Of a DNA stretch of 64,000 nucleotides, positions 36,125 through 46,401 are shown one piece after another. The notes under the pieces are model-generated. The model had not been told where the DNA came from, ran no database searches, and saw only the letters and a list, made by a program, of their open reading frames with translations. Within the stretch, counting starts at the first letter, position 1. Each line of letters opens with the position of its first letter. The stretch is from Burkholderia plantarii (GTDB lineage: Bacteria > Pseudomonadota > Gammaproteobacteria > Burkholderiales > Burkholderiaceae), in contig NZ_CP007212.1 of NCBI RefSeq assembly GCF_001411805.1, positions 3,906,001 through 3,970,000 on the forward strand, given 5' to 3'. A program made the translations under genes and the position numbers.

Positions 36125-37342
36125 TCAGAGCGCGTGCGAGCGCTCGCCGCGCGCGAAGGCGTCGAGGCCGTCGATGCCGCGGCCGAACGCGATCACCTTG
36201 AACAGTTCGCCCATCTCCGATTCGGAGATCAGCTTCTGCACCGCGTTCGCGGCCGGCAGGAAGCGCGCGGCGTCGGACGGATCGATCCCGGCCAGCACCT
36301 CGGTGATGCCGGCGTTCAGCAGGAAGCGGCCCTGCGAGGTGTAGCCGAGCAGCTCGGCGCCGGCCGCCACGCCGGCCGCGTGGATCCCCGAGAATTCGAC
36401 GTGCGCGGTGATGTCCTGCAGCCCCGGCCAGACGAACGGATCGCCATGCGCGCGGTGCCGGTAATGGCACATCAGCGTGCCCTCGGCGCGCTGCGGGTGG
36501 TAATACTCGCCGGCCGGGAAACCGTAGTCGATGAAGAATGCCGCGCCGCGCGCGAGCATCGTGCAGACGGTGTGCGTGAACGCGCGCGCGGCCTCGTGCG
36601 TCTCGGTCAGGTAGCCGGGCGGCAGGTCGAGCGCGGCCAGCGCGTCGATCACGTCCGGGGCGCCCGCTTGGAGCGGCCGGTCCTCGAACACGAACGCGCG
36701 CGTGGCGGCATCGACGGCCACGCCGCGCTCGCGCCAGCCCGCGGCGCCCTCGCCCGGCCGGTCGGCGCGCAGCACCAGCCGCACCGGCATCGCGTCGAGC
36801 ACCTCGTTGCCGATCACCACGCCCTCGAAGCGTTCGGGCAGCGCGTCGAGCCACTGCACGCGCGCCGCGAGCGCGTCCGGCAGCTCGGCCGCCAGCGTCG
36901 CGCGCTGGCGTTCGCGCAGCTCGCCCGACAGCTCGACGATCTGGTAATGCTCGGGCGCGGCGCCGAGCGCGTCGAGCGCGGCCAGCAGCCCCGCCGCGAG
37001 CCGCCCGGTGCCCGCGCCGAACTCCATCACGCGCCGCGTGCCGCTCGCGCCGAGCGCTTCGGCCACCGGCCGCGCGAGCGTGTGGGCGAACAGCGGCGAG
37101 AGCTCCGGCGCCGTCACGAAATCGCTGCCGTCATCGCCGCGCCGGCCGAACTTGCGCGCGCCGCCGCTGTAATAGCCAAGGCCCGGCGCGTAGAGCGCGC
37201 GCTCCATGAAGCGCGAGAACGGCACCCATCCGCCCGCCGCCGCGATCTCGGCACGCAGCGACGCGGCCAGCGTTTCGGACTGCGCGAGCGCGTCCGGGCC
37301 GGGAACGGGTAAACTAGCGGGTTCGTGAGCTTTCGGGTTCAT
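36125..37342 (-). CDS. MidA/NDUFAF7-family SAM-dependent methyltransferase
   Basis: The protein has 405 residues from ATG 37342. Motifs of the DUF185/MidA family are PFSRFMERALYAPGLGYYSGG, FVTAPELSPLFA, EFGAGTGRLAAGLL (SAM loop), IVELSGELRERQ, VIGNEVLDAMPV, FFIDYGFPAGEYYHPQR and GTLMCHYRHRAHGDPF. In mitochondria the relative methylates an arginine of complex I; the bacterial role is less clear. The start codon lies 13 nt from that of the divergent SDR gene. Confidence 0.92.
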   Translation of the reverse strand: MNPKAHEPASLPVPGPDALAQSETLAASLRAEIAAAGGWVPFSRFMERALYAPGLGYYSGGARKFGRRGDDGSDFVTAPELSPLFAHTLARPVAEALGASGTRRVMEFGAGTGRLAAGLLAALDALGAAPEHYQIVELSGELRERQRATLAAELPDALAARVQWLDALPERFEGVVIGNEVLDAMPVRLVLRADRPGEGAAGWRERGVAVDAATRAFVFEDRPLQAGAPDVIDALAALDLPPGYLTETHEAARAFTHTVCTMLARGAAFFIDYGFPAGEYYHPQRAEGTLMCHYRHRAHGDPFVWPGLQDITAHVEFSGIHAAGVAAGAELLGYTSQGRFLLNAGITEVLAGIDPSDAARFLPAANAVQKLISESEMGELFKVIAFGRGIDGLDAFARGERSHAL

Positions 37343-37355
37343 CCCGGCATTGTAA

Positions 37356-38135
37356 ATGACCGAATCCGCCGCAACGCCCACCGCCGCGCCCACCGGCACG
37401 CGCATCGTGCTGATCACGGGCGCCGCGCCCGCCGCCGGCCCGGCCGGGATCGGCGCCGCGCTGGCGCGCGCGTTCGCGCGGCGCGGCTGGGACGTCGCGC
37501 TCGCGGTGGACGCCGAGGCGGCCCGGCCCGGCGCCGAAGCGCTGGCGGCGGAACTGACCACGCTCGGCCAACGCGCGGCGGTGCTGGTGGCCGATCTCGC
37601 CACGGAAGCGGGCGCCATGGCGCTGGTGCCGGCCTGCACGGCCGCGCTCGGCCGCCCCGGCTGCGTGGTCTGCCACGGTGATCCGGCCCCGGCCGACGAC
37701 GCGCTGAGCGCCGGCCACGCGTCGCTGGCCGCCGCGTTCGCGCGACTGGTCGCGGCCCCGGTGGTGCTCGGCCGCGCGCTCGCGGCCGCCACGCCGGAGG
37801 CCGCGCGCGAGAACGAGCGGTTGCGGGCGGTGCTGATACACGTGCTCGACGACGCGCTGTACCATCCAGCGCCGGAGCGGCTCTCGCAGGCGCTGGCACA
37901 GGCCGCGCTGCATCGCGCCACCACCGCGCAGGCGCTGGCGCTGGCGCCGAAGGTGCGCGTGGCGGGCCTGGTGCGCGGGCGCGCGCCGCACGCCGACGAA
38001 TTCGCCGAGGCCGCCTGCTATCTGGCCGAGGCCCCGGGCGTGACCGGCGCGACGCTGACCGTGGACGGCGGCGAGCACCTCGCGCCGCCGGCCGGTGAAA
38101 GCCGGCCCGCGTCGGCGCTCGCCGGCCAACCCTGA
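37356..38135 (+). CDS. SDR-family protein lacking the catalytic Tyr-Lys
   Basis: The protein has 259 residues. The Rossmann start is LITGAAPAAGPAGIGAALARAF, an expanded glycine loop. The C-terminal VTGATLTVDGGEHL is typical of short-chain dehydrogenases. Where YxxxK is expected the sequence reads LSQALAQAALHRATTAQALA, so the catalytic residues are missing. It precedes folB and may relate to FolM-like pteridine reductases, but it is probably catalytically altered or inactive. Confidence 0.78.
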   Translation: MTESAATPTAAPTGTRIVLITGAAPAAGPAGIGAALARAFARRGWDVALAVDAEAARPGAEALAAELTTLGQRAAVLVADLATEAGAMALVPACTAALGRPGCVVCHGDPAPADDALSAGHASLAAAFARLVAAPVVLGRALAAATPEAARENERLRAVLIHVLDDALYHPAPERLSQALAQAALHRATTAQALALAPKVRVAGLVRGRAPHADEFAEAACYLAEAPGVTGATLTVDGGEHLAPPAGESRPASALAGQP

Positions 38136-38172
38136 CTCGCGTGCCAGCACGCCAACCTGCAACCTGATTGGA

Positions 38173-38579
38173 ATGACCATGTTTTCCGCCCTCCTGCACC
38201 CCAGGCTCGCCGACTGCCGCAGACTCTATCTGCGCGACCACGAGGTCTCCATGCGTATCGGCGCGTTCGAGCACGAGAAGCGCGGCGAACAGCGCGTGGT
38301 CGTCAACATCGACGTGTTCGTGCCGCTGGCGCTGACCACCCCGGTGGCCGACAAGCTGCGCGAGGTGATCGACTACGATCTGATGAAACAGGCCGTCGCC
38401 CATTGCGTGGCGAGCGGCCATATCCACCTGCAGGAAACGCTGGTCGACTCGATCGCCGCGCGCCTGCTCGCGCACCCCGCCGTGCGCGCGGCGCGCGTCT
38501 CCACCGAGAAACCGGACGCCTACCCCGATTGCGACGCAGTGGGCGTCGAAGTCTTCCGCATCAAGGACGAGGAGCGCAC

Positions 38580-38583
<4 letters not shown>
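38173..38583 (+). CDS. folB: Dihydroneopterin aldolase
   Basis: FolB cleaves 7,8-dihydroneopterin to 6-hydroxymethyl-dihydropterin in folate synthesis. It has 136 residues from ATG 38173; ATG 38179 is an alternative. Core motifs: [50 protein letters not shown] and [20 protein letters not shown], with catalytic Glu and Lys equivalents visible. About 15 extra residues precede the usual start. The stop overlaps ttcA (ATGA). Confidence 0.92.
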
Positions 38584-39584
<1,001 letters not shown>

Positions 39585-39601
39585 CAATCCCTCACGTTTA
39601 A

Positions 39602-39630
39602 CCGAAACGCCCGCCGGGCGGGCGTTTCGG
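39602..39630 (+). terminator. Hairpin terminator after ttcA
   Basis: CCGAAACGCCCGCC (39602-39615) pairs with GGCGGGCGTTTCGG (39617-39630), a 14-bp stem 18 nt past the ttcA stop. No T-run follows, so efficiency is uncertain. Confidence 0.6.
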
Positions 39631-39715
39631 CGGGAAAATCGGCGCCGCCCGGCGCCATCGCCGTACACCCTGCATGCTAGAATTCGGCACCTCGAACTCT
39701 TCCCAAGCTGGCGCC

Positions 39716-41077
39716 ATGAATATCGTGATTTTGGCGGCAGGCACCGGCAAGCGCATGCGATCCGCGCTGCCGAAGGTGCTTCATCCGCTGGCCGGCAAGC
39801 CGCTCCTCTCCCACGTTCTCGATACCGCCCGCACGCTCGCGCCGTCGCGCCTCGTGGTGGTGGTCGGCCATGGCGCCGAAGCCGTGCAGGCCGCGGTGGC
39901 CGCGCCCGACGTGCAGTTCGCGCTGCAAGAGCAGCAGCTCGGCACCGGCCACGCGGTGCGGCAGGCACTGCCCCTGCTCGATCCGGCCCAGCCCACGCTG
40001 GTGCTGTACGGCGACGTGCCGCTCACGCGCGCCAGCACGCTGAAGCGCCTCGTCGAGGCCGCCACCGACGCGCGCTACGGCATCCTCACCGTCACGCTCG
40101 ACGATCCGACCGGCTACGGGCGCATCGTGCGCGACGCCGCCGGCAGCGTCACGCGCATCGTCGAGCAGAAGGACGCCTCGCCCGAGCAGCTGCGCATCGC
40201 CGAGATCAACACCGGCATCATCGTCACGCCCACCGCCCAGCTCGCGATGTGGCTCGGCGCGCTCGGCAACGACAACGCGCAGGGCGAGTACTACCTGACC
40301 GACGTGGTCGAGCAGGCCATCGAGGCCGGCTTCGAGGTCGTCACGACCCAGCCGGACGAGGAATGGGAAACGCTCGGCGTGAACAGCAAGGCGCAACTCG
40401 CCGAACTCGAGCGGATCCATCAGCGCAATCTCGCCGATCAGCTGCTCCTCGACGGCGTGACGCTCGCCGATCCGGCCCGCATCGACATCCGCGGCTCGCT
40501 CGTGTGCGGGCGCGACGTGTCGATCGACGTGAACTGCGTGTTCGAGGGCGCCGTGGAACTGGCCGACGGCGTGACGATCGGCGCGAACTGCGTGATTCGC
40601 GGCACGAAGATCGGCGCCGGCACGCGCATCGACGCGTTCTCGCACCTCGAAGGCGCGCAGGTCGGCGCGCGGGCCGTGGTCGGGCCGTATGCACGGCTGC
40701 GGCCCGGCGCGGCGCTGGCCGACGAATCGCACGTCGGCAACTTCGTCGAGGTGAAGAACGCCGTGCTCGGCCACGGCTCGAAGGCCAACCATCTCACCTA
40801 CATCGGCGACGCCGACATCGGCGCGCGCGTGAACATCGGCGCCGGCACCATCACCTGCAACTACGACGGCGCGAACAAGTTCCGCACCGTGATCGAGGAC
40901 GACGTGTTCGTCGGCTCCGACACGCAGCTCGTCGCGCCGGTGCGGGTGGGCAGCGGCGTGACGATCGCCGCCGGCACCACGGTGTGGAAGGACGTGGCGA
41001 GCGGCCAGCTCGTGCTCAACGACAAGAAGCAGACCGAGAAGGCCGGCTACGTGCGGCCGACCAAGAAGAAGGGCTGA
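39716..41077 (+). CDS. glmU: Bifunctional GlcNAc-1-P uridyltransferase / GlcN-1-P acetyltransferase
   Basis: GlmU makes UDP-GlcNAc for peptidoglycan and LPS. It has 453 residues. The N-terminal pyrophosphorylase has [43 protein letters not shown] and IAEINTGI. The C-terminal left-handed beta-helix acetyltransferase has the hexapeptide rungs and [28 protein letters not shown] and [13 protein letters not shown]. It is followed by glmS in the same direction. Confidence 0.98.
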   Translation: MNIVILAAGTGKRMRSALPKVLHPLAGKPLLSHVLDTARTLAPSRLVVVVGHGAEAVQAAVAAPDVQFALQEQQLGTGHAVRQALPLLDPAQPTLVLYGDVPLTRASTLKRLVEAATDARYGILTVTLDDPTGYGRIVRDAAGSVTRIVEQKDASPEQLRIAEINTGIIVTPTAQLAMWLGALGNDNAQGEYYLTDVVEQAIEAGFEVVTTQPDEEWETLGVNSKAQLAELERIHQRNLADQLLLDGVTLADPARIDIRGSLVCGRDVSIDVNCVFEGAVELADGVTIGANCVIRGTKIGAGTRIDAFSHLEGAQVGARAVVGPYARLRPGAALADESHVGNFVEVKNAVLGHGSKANHLTYIGDADIGARVNIGAGTITCNYDGANKFRTVIEDDVFVGSDTQLVAPVRVGSGVTIAAGTTVWKDVASGQLVLNDKKQTEKAGYVRPTKKKG

Positions 41078-41104
41078 ACGGTTCCGGCGGCTCAAACCAG
41101 TTTC

Positions 41105-41131
41105 GGAAGGCGCACCCGGGTGGCGCCTTCC
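41105..41131 (+). other. Inverted repeat in the glmU-glmS spacer
   Basis: GGAAGGCGC (41105-41113) and GCGCCTTCC (41123-41131) flank ACCCGGGTG. The hairpin is followed by TCATTTCGG, not a proper T-run. It could be a partial terminator or an mRNA-processing/attenuation element between the two genes. Confidence 0.4.
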
Positions 41132-41153
41132 TCATTTCGGAGGATCGCTCGCC

Positions 41154-42971
41154 ATGTGCGGCATTGTCGGCGCAGTTGCGCAACGTAACATCGTTCCGGT
41201 GCTGATCGAAGGTCTGCGCCGCCTGGAATATCGCGGATACGACTCGTGCGGCGTGGCCGTGCTCGAGGACGGCGCACCCAGGCGCGCGCGCAGCGTCTCG
41301 CGCGTGGCCGATCTCGACGCGCAGGTGCGCGAGACCGGGCTCGAGGGCATGACCGGCATTTCGCATACGCGCTGGGCCACGCACGGCGCGCCCGTCACCC
41401 ACAACGCGCATCCGATCTTCTCGCGCGATACCGTGGCGCTGGTCCACAACGGCATCATCGAGAACTACGAGACGCTGCGCGAAGGGCTGCGCGCGAAGGG
41501 CTACGAGTTCGTGTCGCAGACCGACACCGAGGTCATCGCCCACCTCGTCCACAGCCTCTATCGCGGCGACCTGTTCGCCGCCGTGCGCGAGGCCGTCGCG
41601 CAGCTGCACGGCGCCTACGCGATCGCCGTGATCCACAAGGACCAGCCCAACACCGTGGTGGGCGCGCGGCAGGGTTCGCCGCTCGTGGTCGGCTTCGGCG
41701 ACGGCGAGAACTTCCTCGCCTCCGACGCGCTCGCGCTGGCCGGCAGCACCGACCGCTTCACGTTCCTCGAGGAGGGCGACGTCTGCGAACTGTCGCTCGA
41801 CGGCGTGAAGATCGTCGACCGCAGCGGCTCGCGCGTGCAGCGCGAGGTGCGCACCGTGAGCGCCTACGGCGGCGCCGTCGAACTCGGCCCGTACCGCCAC
41901 TTCATGCAGAAGGAAATCTTCGAGCAGCCGCGCGCGATCGCCGACACGATCCCGCCCGTCGAAGGGTTCGAGGCCTCGCTGTTCGGCGAGGGGGCGGCCG
42001 AGACGTTCGCCGACATCGACAGCCTGCTGATCCTCGCCTGCGGCACCAGCTACTACTCGGGCATGACCGCCAAGTACTGGCTCGAATCGATCGCGAAGAT
42101 CCCCACCCAGGTGGAGATCGCGAGCGAGTACCGCTACCGCGACTCGGTGCCGAACCCGCGCGCGCTGGTGGTGGTGATCTCGCAGTCGGGCGAGACCGCC
42201 GACACGCTCGCCGCGCTCAAGCACGCGCAGTCGCTGGGCCACCAGCGCACGCTGGCCGTCTGCAACGTGGCGACCAGCGCGATGGTGCGCCAGACCGGGC
42301 TGCAGTTCCTGACGCGCGCCGGCACCGAGATCGGCGTGGCGTCGACCAAGGCGTTCACCACCCAGCTGGTGGCGCTGTTCCTGCTCGCGGCCACGCTCGG
42401 CAAGGTGCGCGGACACGTGGACGCGACCCGCGAGGCCGACTACATCCGTCAGTTGCGTCACCTGCCGGCCGCGCTGAACAGCGTGCTGGCGCTGGAGCCG
42501 CAGATCATCGCGTGGTCGGAGGAGTTCTCGCGCAAGGAGAACGCGCTGTTCCTCGGCCGCGGGCTGCATTACCCGATCGCGCTGGAAGGCGCGCTGAAGC
42601 TGAAGGAGATTTCGTACATCCACGCGGAGGCGTATCCGGCGGGCGAGCTGAAGCACGGGCCGCTCGCGCTGGTGACGGAGGCGATGCCGGTGGTGACGGT
42701 GGCGCCGAACGACACGCTGCTGGAGAAGCTGAAGTCGAACATGCAGGAAGTGCGCGCGCGCGGCGGCGAGCTGTACGTGTTCGCCGACGCGGACACGCAT
42801 ATCGTCAACGACGACGGGCTGCACGTGATCCGGATGCCGGAGCATTACGGCGCGCTGTCGCCGATCCTGCACGTGGTGCCGCTGCAGTTGCTGGCGTATC
42901 ACACGGCCTGTGCGCGGGGAACGGATGTGGACAAGCCGCGGAATCTGGCGAAGTCGGTGACGGTGGAGTGA
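41154..42971 (+). CDS. glmS: Glutamine-fructose-6-phosphate aminotransferase
   Basis: GlmS makes glucosamine 6-phosphate from fructose 6-phosphate and glutamine. It has 605 residues. Cys2 ([10 protein letters not shown]) is the glutaminase nucleophile; [23 protein letters not shown] and HNGIIENYE follow. Two SIS isomerase domains ([31 protein letters not shown]) and the C-terminal [12 protein letters not shown] complete it. GGAGG precedes the start. The gene end is the usual recognition site for Tn7-type transposons. Confidence 0.98.
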   Translation: MCGIVGAVAQRNIVPVLIEGLRRLEYRGYDSCGVAVLEDGAPRRARSVSRVADLDAQVRETGLEGMTGISHTRWATHGAPVTHNAHPIFSRDTVALVHNGIIENYETLREGLRAKGYEFVSQTDTEVIAHLVHSLYRGDLFAAVREAVAQLHGAYAIAVIHKDQPNTVVGARQGSPLVVGFGDGENFLASDALALAGSTDRFTFLEEGDVCELSLDGVKIVDRSGSRVQREVRTVSAYGGAVELGPYRHFMQKEIFEQPRAIADTIPPVEGFEASLFGEGAAETFADIDSLLILACGTSYYSGMTAKYWLESIAKIPTQVEIASEYRYRDSVPNPRALVVVISQSGETADTLAALKHAQSLGHQRTLAVCNVATSAMVRQTGLQFLTRAGTEIGVASTKAFTTQLVALFLLAATLGKVRGHVDATREADYIRQLRHLPAALNSVLALEPQIIAWSEEFSRKENALFLGRGLHYPIALEGALKLKEISYIHAEAYPAGELKHGPLALVTEAMPVVTVAPNDTLLEKLKSNMQEVRARGGELYVFADADTHIVNDDGLHVIRMPEHYGALSPILHVVPLQLLAYHTACARGTDVDKPRNLAKSVTVE

Positions 42972-42978
42972 GGGAGGA

Positions 42979-43000
42979 GCGGGGCGGGAGCCCCGCTTTT
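42979..43000 (+). terminator. Rho-independent terminator of glmS
   Basis: GCGGGGC (42979-42985), loop GGGA, GCCCCGC (42990-42996), then TTTT. It lies 8 nt past the glmS stop. Confidence 0.85.
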
Positions 43001-43012
43001 GGCACCAAATGA

Positions 43013-43049
43013 AAGCGTTCCGTGGCCTCCGCTAGAAGCGTTCCGTGGC
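43013..43049. repeat. Two direct copies of AAGCGTTCCGTGGC
   Basis: The 14-nt sequence occurs at 43013-43026 and 43036-43049 (23-nt period), directly after the glmS terminator and before the IclR remnant. Such duplications often mark insertion or deletion boundaries. Confidence 0.7.
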
Positions 43050-43059
43050 GGGGGTCAAA

Positions 43060-43248
43060 ATTCCGCCAAACGCTTGTAGGACCGGCCACGTCCCCGAAAC
43101 CGCGTCTGTCTCCGCACCAGTGTTCAGCGGAAGTGGGGGCTTTATTGGCGCGTTGACGGTGTGTGGGCCGAAGGGTCGAGTCGACACACCGGCGACGCTG
43201 AAGGCCGCGCTCGTGCATCTGCTTGAACAGGCAAAGCGTGCGACTTGA
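43060..43248 (+). pseudogene. C-terminal remnant of an IclR-family regulator
   Basis: The frame ending at 43248 reads CRTGHVPETASVSAPVFSG, GGFIGALTVCGPKGRVDTP and LVHLLEQAKRAT. This is the last part of an IclR effector domain (SVSAPVF...GALTVSGP pattern). The HTH and most of the effector domain are missing and there is no ribosome site, so it is a decayed fragment. The family call is from motif memory. Confidence 0.6.
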
Positions 43249-43665
43249 ACGCTTGGAGGGAACGGCGCCCGCTTCGACCGAAGCATCGTGAACGCGGAGA
43301 GAGGTGACTTCTCCGTGACCCGACCATGATTCGCATGCGAACGACTTGGTAGGTGCAACGTGATGTTGGTGTCCCGGTCATGAGCGAGAAAAAGCAACGC
43401 GGGACCATCATCGTCGGCGTGGCGAGTGAGGCGCTCTCCAGAAAACCGAGACCACGTCGAGACGGCGAATGCCATCGAAAACGACGTCGAACGCATCCGG
43501 CGCGCGACGCCGGCCGATGACGCCGGCCTCGCGCGCCGCCATGCGCGGGAGCAAACCACGCATCGCGGCGCGTGGCTCCATCAATCTCGCACGGCCTGGC
43601 GCTCATCAGCACGGCTTCGCACTCCTATACTCGGCTCGGAACCACTGCCACAGGAGTGCATTGTC
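43249..43665. other. Gene-free stretch of the glmS-downstream accessory segment
   Basis: The region is less GC-rich than the backbone and shows no credible gene on either strand. It may be degraded foreign or duplicated DNA. The GNAT gene promoter should lie in its last 100 nt. Confidence 0.5.
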
Positions 43666-44127
43666 GTGAATCAATCATGGTTGGTCCGTTACGCCGTGCC
43701 GGAGGATTTCGAGGCGTGGCTGCCGCTTTGGGACGGCTACAACGCGTTCTACGGACGCTCGGGCGCCACGGCGCTGCCGCGCGAGATCACCGATCTGACC
43801 TGGCGCCGCTTCTTCGACGGCTACGAGCCGATGCATGCGATGGTGGCGGAGTCGGCGGGCAGGCTCGTCGGGCTCGTCCACTTTCTCTACCATCGCCACA
43901 CCACGATGGCCGGCCCGATCTGCTACCTGCAGGATCTGTTCACGCTGGAGGAGACGCGCGGCAAGGGCGTGGGCCGCGCGCTGATCGAGGCCGTCTACGC
44001 GCAGGCGAAGCGCGACGGCGCCGAGCGCGTCTACTGGCAGACGCACGAAACCAACGAGACGGCGATGAAGCTCTACGACCAGGTGGCCGACAAGTCCGGC
44101 TTCCTCATCTATCGGCACGCGCTGTAG
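43666..44127 (+). CDS. GNAT-family N-acetyltransferase
   Basis: The protein has 153 residues from GTG 43666, preceded by AGGAG nine nt upstream; TTG 43661 is an alternative. The GNAT fold is shown by VRYAVPEDFEAWLPLWDGYNAFYG, LVGLVHFLYHR, CYLQDLFTLEETRGKGVGRALIEAVYAQAK (acetyl-CoA pyrophosphate loop RGKGVGRA) and VYWQTHETNETAMKLYDQVA. The substrate is unknown. A strong hairpin separates it from the convergent gene. Confidence 0.9.
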   Translation: MNQSWLVRYAVPEDFEAWLPLWDGYNAFYGRSGATALPREITDLTWRRFFDGYEPMHAMVAESAGRLVGLVHFLYHRHTTMAGPICYLQDLFTLEETRGKGVGRALIEAVYAQAKRDGAERVYWQTHETNETAMKLYDQVADKSGFLIYRHAL

Positions 44128-44162
44128 CCGGCGCGCCGCGCCGCCGCGAGGGACGGCGAGCA

Positions 44163-44198
44163 GCGCCCGGGCGGCCGCCGCAGCGGCCACCCGGGCGC
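44163..44198. terminator. Long hairpin between convergent genes
   Basis: GCGCCCGGG-C-GGCCGC (44163-44178) pairs with GCGGCC-A-CCCGGGCGC (44183-44198), with one mismatch and a 4-nt loop. It lies between the GNAT stop and the stop of the 708-residue protein, so it could terminate both transcripts. Confidence 0.6.
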
Positions 44199-44204
44199 CC
44201 ACGC

Positions 44205-46331
44205 TCAGACCGCGTCGCCGCCGGTGGTGGTGCCGCTCGACGAGCCGCCGGCCTTCTTCTTCATCAGCGTCATCACGAACGGCAGGCACAACAGGCTCAC
44301 GAGCGCGCCGTCCACGCCGTTGTTGATCATCGTGCCGCCGAACTCGCCGAACTTCGGCGTCGTGACGCCGGTGCCGATCCAGGCCGAGCCCGAGATCGCC
44401 TGATCGAACAGCGACATCCGCGAGATGGTCTTCTCGAACGCATCGCCCCAGTTGCCGCCGCTCGGCAGGCGGATCGGATCATGGCCGATCGCCATGTGCG
44501 GCACCCCGGCCCAGCCCTCGCCCACCGCCTGCTCGATGATGCTGCCGGTGATCTTGTCGAACACCTCGCCGAGCATGTTGGCGCCCACGTAGGCGCCGCC
44601 GTTGAGCACCACCTCGCGGCCGAGCTTGCTCTGCGCCTTCGCTTTCTCGGTCTCGTTGGTCATCTTCGCGATGTCGTCGAGCTTGTTGGCGAAGCCCGCG
44701 CCCGACGTGCCGCCGGCCGTCTGCGCCCAGTTCACGAGGAACTGGTTGGCGCTGTACGGCACGAAGTTCGCGAGCTGCGAGAGCAGCGGGTCGCCGGCCT
44801 TCGGATTGTCCGTGTAAGGCTTGATGGTGTTGGCGGTGTCGCGCAGGCCCGCGTACACGACCGTGCGCGTCAGTTGCGGCAGCAGGTCCTTCAGGTTGCC
44901 GGTGCGCCCGGCGCCGATCGCGGTGCTGATCAGGCCGACCAGCTGCAGCACGTTGCCGGCATCGGCGACCGGCTTGTTGGTGCCGCGCGCGCGCCGCATC
45001 AGCATCGCGGTGATGTTGCCGAGGCCGACCAGCCCGATGATCGCGCCCGCGGCGGCTTCCTGCGCCTTCAGCGAACCCTCGCCCTGGTGGGCGTTCTGCA
45101 GATGCTGGACGAGCCCGGCCACCACTTCGCGGATCGCCGTGGTCAGGCCGACCGCCACAGCTTCATGGCCGCCGACGTGGCCGATGTTGCCGAGCCAGGT
45201 CATCAGCGCGGTCTTCTGCGCGGCCGTGGCGCCCGTCGTGGTGCCGCCGGTGCCGGGCGGATGCATCTCGATGGCGCCGTCGTCCATGCCCACCGCCTCG
45301 CTTTCCGACGACGAGCTCGAACGCTCCGATGCGACGTGATGCGCGGCGTCGAACAGCTCGTTGAGGTTGTAGTCGCTGCTCGAATCCGAATTGCCGCTCA
45401 CGCTCGCGTGGCCGTCCTCGGACGAGGCCGAGCTGGAGGAGGGGCTCGGTTGCGCGTACAGGCCGCGCAGGCCGAGGCTCGACTGCGTGCTGGAAGCGAC
45501 GCTCGGGTGTTCGCTGGCGGCGTGGCCGTCCTCGGACGAGGCCGAGCTGTTGCTGGCCGATTGCCCGTACATGCCGCGCAGGCCGTAGCTCGACGGCGTG
45601 TTCGCCCCCGAGTTCGACGCGCTGCTCGACACGCTGCTCGAATCGAACAGGCGGCCGAGCGCGAAGCTCGACTGCGAACTCGACGCCACGCTGCCGGGGC
45701 CCGACGGCGGCGCCAGATGCGTGTCCTGCCCGCTGCCCGACGCGTCCGGCGTTTCGGCGGCCAGATGCGGCGTGATTTCGGCGAACAGCTCCAGCAGCTG
45801 CGAGACCTTTTCCAGATCCTCGGCGATCGCCGCGTTGGTTTCCTCGGCCGTCATCGGCGTGTTGGCCGGCGCCGCGCTCAGCGATGCCGTGCCGATCTCC
45901 TCGATCGGGCTCGACGCGCCGGAACTGCGCACGGACGCCGACTCGATCGCCTCCTTGATGCTGCGCGCAAGCAGCGTCTCGGTGGGCGGCAGATCCGCGG
46001 GCGGATCGCCCACTTCGTCGAGCGATCTCGGCAGATGGCTGTCGGACGCGCTGCGCAGATGCATGCCCTGCGTGCGCGCATTCAACGCGATCGGGCCGCG
46101 CCGCGCACCGGCATTCCCCGGCAGCGGCATGGTGCGCACCGACGAGCGCGACGACGTCTCCGACGCATTCGACGGACTACGCGAGCGCTGCGGCAGCGCG
46201 CCCGTCAGCGCGTTGGTCGACTGCTGGGTCGGCGCGTTGATGACCGGCAGCGGGGTGCCGGACTGCGAGGGCGTCGGCGACGAATTATTGCTGCCAATAC
46301 GCGACGCACCTTCGGTGACTTTGGGGGGCAT
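44205..46331 (-). CDS. Putative type III secreted protein, paralogue 1 (708 aa)
   Basis: The family was not recognised. The start at 46331 is chosen because it lies 34 nt downstream of TATAGT in the hrp_II-type promoter. Residues 1-130 are Ser/Thr/Pro/Asn-rich and poor in acidic residues. A helical segment near 175-200 (AIAEDLEKVSQLLELFAEI) is followed by a Ser-rich linker with a 38-residue tandem repeat. Residues about 373-693 form a conserved domain shared with the upstream gene: TTAIREVVAGLVQHLQN, DLLPQLTRTVVYAG, NQFLVNWAQ and EKTISRMSLF. It has hydrophobic stretches at about 426-445, 460-475 and 676-693. Secretion and membrane insertion in a host are inferred, not shown. Confidence 0.7.
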   Translation of the reverse strand: MPPKVTEGASRIGSNNSSPTPSQSGTPLPVINAPTQQSTNALTGALPQRSRSPSNASETSSRSSVRTMPLPGNAGARRGPIALNARTQGMHLRSASDSHLPRSLDEVGDPPADLPPTETLLARSIKEAIESASVRSSGASSPIEEIGTASLSAAPANTPMTAEETNAAIAEDLEKVSQLLELFAEITPHLAAETPDASGSGQDTHLAPPSGPGSVASSSQSSFALGRLFDSSSVSSSASNSGANTPSSYGLRGMYGQSASNSSASSEDGHAASEHPSVASSTQSSLGLRGLYAQPSPSSSSASSEDGHASVSGNSDSSSDYNLNELFDAAHHVASERSSSSSESEAVGMDDGAIEMHPPGTGGTTTGATAAQKTALMTWLGNIGHVGGHEAVAVGLTTAIREVVAGLVQHLQNAHQGEGSLKAQEAAAGAIIGLVGLGNITAMLMRRARGTNKPVADAGNVLQLVGLISTAIGAGRTGNLKDLLPQLTRTVVYAGLRDTANTIKPYTDNPKAGDPLLSQLANFVPYSANQFLVNWAQTAGGTSGAGFANKLDDIAKMTNETEKAKAQSKLGREVVLNGGAYVGANMLGEVFDKITGSIIEQAVGEGWAGVPHMAIGHDPIRLPSGGNWGDAFEKTISRMSLFDQAISGSAWIGTGVTTPKFGEFGGTMINNGVDGALVSLLCLPFVMTLMKKKAGGSSSGTTTGGDAV

Positions 46332-46364
46332 GGCAAGGCTCACTGAATGAAATTGAACATCGAC

Positions 46365-46370
46365 ACTATA
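46365..46370 (-). promoter_or_regulatory. -10 element TATAGT of paralogue 1
   Basis: On the minus strand TATAGT follows the TTCG-N16-TTCG box by 31 nt. It fits the YANNNT -10 consensus of hrp_II promoters. The start codon is 33 nt further. Confidence 0.65.
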
Positions 46371-46401
46371 AAAACCCCGCGCGCCGGACATCACGGCGAC
46401 G

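Noticed and set aside
41078..41153. Possible glmS ribozyme in the glmU-glmS spacer
   Set aside because: The spacer is only 76 nt and shows a simple hairpin without the ribozyme core. This riboswitch class is typical of Firmicutes.
43572..46346. 924-codon plus-strand frame opposite the 708-residue protein
   Set aside because: It reads Arg/Ala-rich nonsense, while the minus frame has paralogy to the next gene and its own promoter.
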